Positions 17,180 through 19,487 of a stretch of 19,487 nt of DNA are shown here, one piece after another. The DNA comes from Pleurotus ostreatus/Saccharomyces cerevisiae fusant (taxonomy: Eukaryota > Opisthokonta). Below the pieces are notes generated by a model. That model worked only from the letters and a program-made list of their open reading frames with translations. It made no database searches and was not told the DNA's origin. The stretch's first letter is position 1. Each line of letters starts with the position of its first letter. Location: positions 1 through 19,487 of the forward strand of contig JAMQCK010000589.1 of assembly GCA_024196135.1 (NCBI GenBank), written 5' to 3'. A program made the position numbers and the translations under genes.

Positions 17180-19204
17180 CTACTGCTGCTTCTCGACCGT
17201 GCCGGGCTCGACCTCCTTCTCGACGTGGCCCTCGGGCAGGTTGTTGAGCTCGTCCTCGGCGGCGTCGAGCTTGCGGACGGAGAGCCAGTAGAGGATGCCC
17301 GCGACGAAGGCGATGACGGCGACGACGCCGTAGTTCCAGATGAGCATGGGGTCCTGGACGAGGGCTAATGAAAGGTCAGTACGTGCGTTGGGACGAAGCA
17401 ATAACGAGACGTACGCAAAAACGCCTCAGACAACGCATACGCAATCGCAGACGTGAAGAAGTAGATACCCATAACAAGCGAGCGCATATTCTTCGGCGCC
17501 TTCGTGAACGCGTACTCCAACCCCGTAATCGACGCGAAGATCTCCGACGTCGCCACAAGCACATACGCGCCCGTCTGCGACCACACATTGATCGGCGAGG
17601 GCAAGTTATTCCCGTCCGCGTCCTCGCACTCGCTCGCGTAGTACCCGCACGGGCTCGTCTTGTAGATGTAGTGCTGCAGCACCGCCGCCCAGATCATCGC
17701 CATGCACCCGCACGCGAAGCCGGCCGCCATGCGGCGCAGCGCGGTGAAGCGGAAGCCGATGACCTTGAAGAAGGGGTAGACGACGACGTCGCAGATGGGG
17801 ATGATGATGAGGATGGCGAAGGGGTCGAGGTTGGAAAGAACGTCGTTCGGGACACCGTGTGTGGAGAGCGTCGCCGCTTGCGAGGTGAGGTTGTTGTTGA
17901 TTTGGTTGTAGGAGAGCCCTGCGGATGCATGTTAGTGGGTCGGAGTGCGGGAAGGGAAGTAGCGGACGCACAGAAGATGGGGAACCAGAGGAACACGGCG
18001 CACGCCTTGAAGCCACGGCGAACCTCGTCGACCCACAAGTCATCAAAGTCCATCCATGACGGCTTGGTTTGCAACCGGCTGGGCTTGACATTCTCCCAGA
18101 AGTCGTCCGCGCGCAGGTTCTTGTACGTCTTGACCGGGTTGATCGACCACCGCCCGCGCGACGCAAGTGCCCACAGCTTGAGCGCGCGCGCGAGTACGGA
18201 TGATGTTGGTGGTGACCGCACATAGCGGTTGCGGCCGAAGAAGAGGATGAGGGGGCAGAGGAAGAACACCGCGGTCGGGAGCGTATACGCGAGCCAGAAT
18301 CCGACGTACTTCTCCGAGTACGCCATCCCGATCTGGCCGATCAGGGAGCCGACGTTGATGAAGAAGTAGAAGTACTGCGGGGGAGGTTAGCATGGGCGAA
18401 GATACGCTATGTGCCCGCAATTGCTCACCATGTACACGCGCGATACGGTGAACGCGGGGTCGACGATCACGCGCGAGCCGTCGGACTTGACGCGGATGAA
18501 GAGCTTGTTCTTCGTGTACTGCTCGGCCACCAGCGGGGAGATGTTGGCCTTGAAGAGGCCCGTACCGAGTCCCATGATGACCAGGGCGATGACGAAGCAC
18601 GCGAGGGAGGATGTCTGCTTCTCGATGATGCCCGGAATGGCGGCGACGATGAGGATAACGTGTCCGATCATGGCGACGGCGACACCGACGCAGATTGTGT
18701 TGAAGCGGCCCCAGTGCGCGTCCGCGAGGTAGGCACCGAGGAGGGGGGTCACGTAGCACCAGCAGGAGTAGAATGTTGTGAGACCGGTGGACGCTTGCTG
18801 TCCCATGCCGAGCGCGCCTGCCTGGCCGTCCTTCCCGCCAGCGCCGGTGCGCGAGGGGAGGTCCCATTGGATGAAGTTGGTGAAGACGACGCTGCAGCCG
18901 TAGAACGAGAACCGCTCGGCCATTTCGACAGCGGCGATCACTGCTCGATCGTCAGTGTATGATCGGGAACGAGGGTATGCGACGTACGGTAGGATGCCCA
19001 CGGAAGGGTGTCGGACACGCGGGGGAGCGTCGCCAGCTCCTCCTCGGTCGGGAACTCCAGTCCTTCGTGCGCGTCGGGGACATCGTGCACGCTCGAGAGC
19101 TCATGCTTGTCTATGCTGTCGAGATGTGTTCTCTTGGAGTCATTCTTCGTCGCTTCGGCGAGCGCAAGGTCGACGTCGTCCTGAAGGCGCGCCGCTGCTG
19201 CCAT
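17180..19204 (-). CDS. PTR2: Proton-coupled di/tripeptide transporter, POT/PTR2 family
   Basis: Plasma-membrane symporter importing di- and tripeptides with protons, 606 residues in five exons: 19204-18988, 18940-18429, 18374-17972, 17918-17415 and 17364-17180. After a hydrophilic N-terminus comes the proton-coupling motif ExxERF (EMAERF, 78-83) in the first helix. The first PTR2 signature (LLGAYLADAHWGRF) and the second (YFYFFINVGSL) are both present, as are later conserved parts such as WLSYNQINNN and AFTKAPKNMRSLVMG. Several hydrophobic helices can be counted and the length fits the usual 12-helix protein of about 600 residues. The C-terminus is acidic and cytosolic (EDELNNLPEG). The ATG at 19204 was chosen as the first in frame; the frame upstream has only a TTG. 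All intron phases join cleanly. It stands upstream of the protease gene on the same strand, which fits peptide scavenging. Confidence 0.97.
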
Positions 19205-19487
19205 CGCAGTGAGTGATGATGAGGGGGGAAGCGGAGAATAGGAAGGGGAACGGCTCAATTCACCTTTTCAATAAATGGAGCCGCGTCCGCATGCTCTTTC
19301 TTTGGTCCACCGGAGAGGGCGTAAAAATAGACCGCGCGAAACGCCGGCGTATTGCGGTGACCTCGAGCAAGTGGTTCCTTATCTCGCTGGTCCCTCACGG
19401 CGCGCGAACTCTTGCGCGCCCTTCACATGGATGGGAAGTTCGCGGCCACAAGACCAGACATCGCTAGGGAAGAGAGGCTTCAATTCA
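19205..19487 (-). promoter_or_regulatory. Promoter region of the peptide transporter
   Basis: On the minus strand a TATA-like CTATTTTTAC (19321-19330) lies about 120 bp before the ATG, the spacing seen for other genes here. An AGATAAG sequence (19378-19384) matches the HGATAR site bound by fungal nitrogen-control GATA factors; such control is known for many fungal peptide transporters, but a single site can occur by chance. No other gene is seen up to the window edge. Confidence 0.4.

Noticed and set aside
17368..18225. Plus-strand frame of 285 codons opposite the transporter gene
   Set aside because: It is Arg-rich antisense of well-supported exons and runs through intron 3 of the transporter; a typical GC-rich shadow.

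Overview
This window looks like nuclear DNA of a filamentous basidiomycete, most likely an agaricomycete. The coding regions are GC-rich and are broken by many short introns of 47-66 nt with GT..AG ends and CTNAC-like branch points. Promoters that can be seen have a TATA box about 115-125 bp before the ATG, and one has a strong CT-rich leader. The gene families (Goodbye-NACHT-ankyrin NLR-like proteins, a pepsin-like protease with a hydrophobic tail, a PTR2 peptide transporter) are typical of these fungi. No rRNA, tRNA, CRISPR or intact transposon was seen.

Left part (1-10770): two paralogous NLR-like (STAND) genes face each other. NLR1 (+, ends 2965) is cut by the left edge; its NACHT domain and 11-12 ankyrin repeats are inside. 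NLR2 (-, 10770 to 6857) is complete: a Goodbye-like N-terminal domain, NACHT, about six ankyrin repeats, an acidic linker and a hydrophobic C-terminal tail. Both genes put the Walker A loop on a 25-nt microexon and share three intron positions. Between them lie about 3.9 kb with no confident gene, only short unrecognised coding-like stretches.

Middle part (10771-14744): about 2 kb with little content, a small predicted two-helix membrane protein (12743-13177, +) behind a clear promoter, and then about 0.9 kb made of several unrelated short tandem repeats plus a very C-rich strand.

Right part (14745-19487): two genes on the minus strand, a secreted and probably GPI-anchored aspartic protease (540 aa) and a proton-coupled di/tripeptide transporter of the POT/PTR2 family (606 aa). 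Together they suggest extracellular protein breakdown followed by peptide uptake.

All exon structures were worked out by hand from splice-site sequence, frame and family resemblance. No alignment, database search or transcript data was available.
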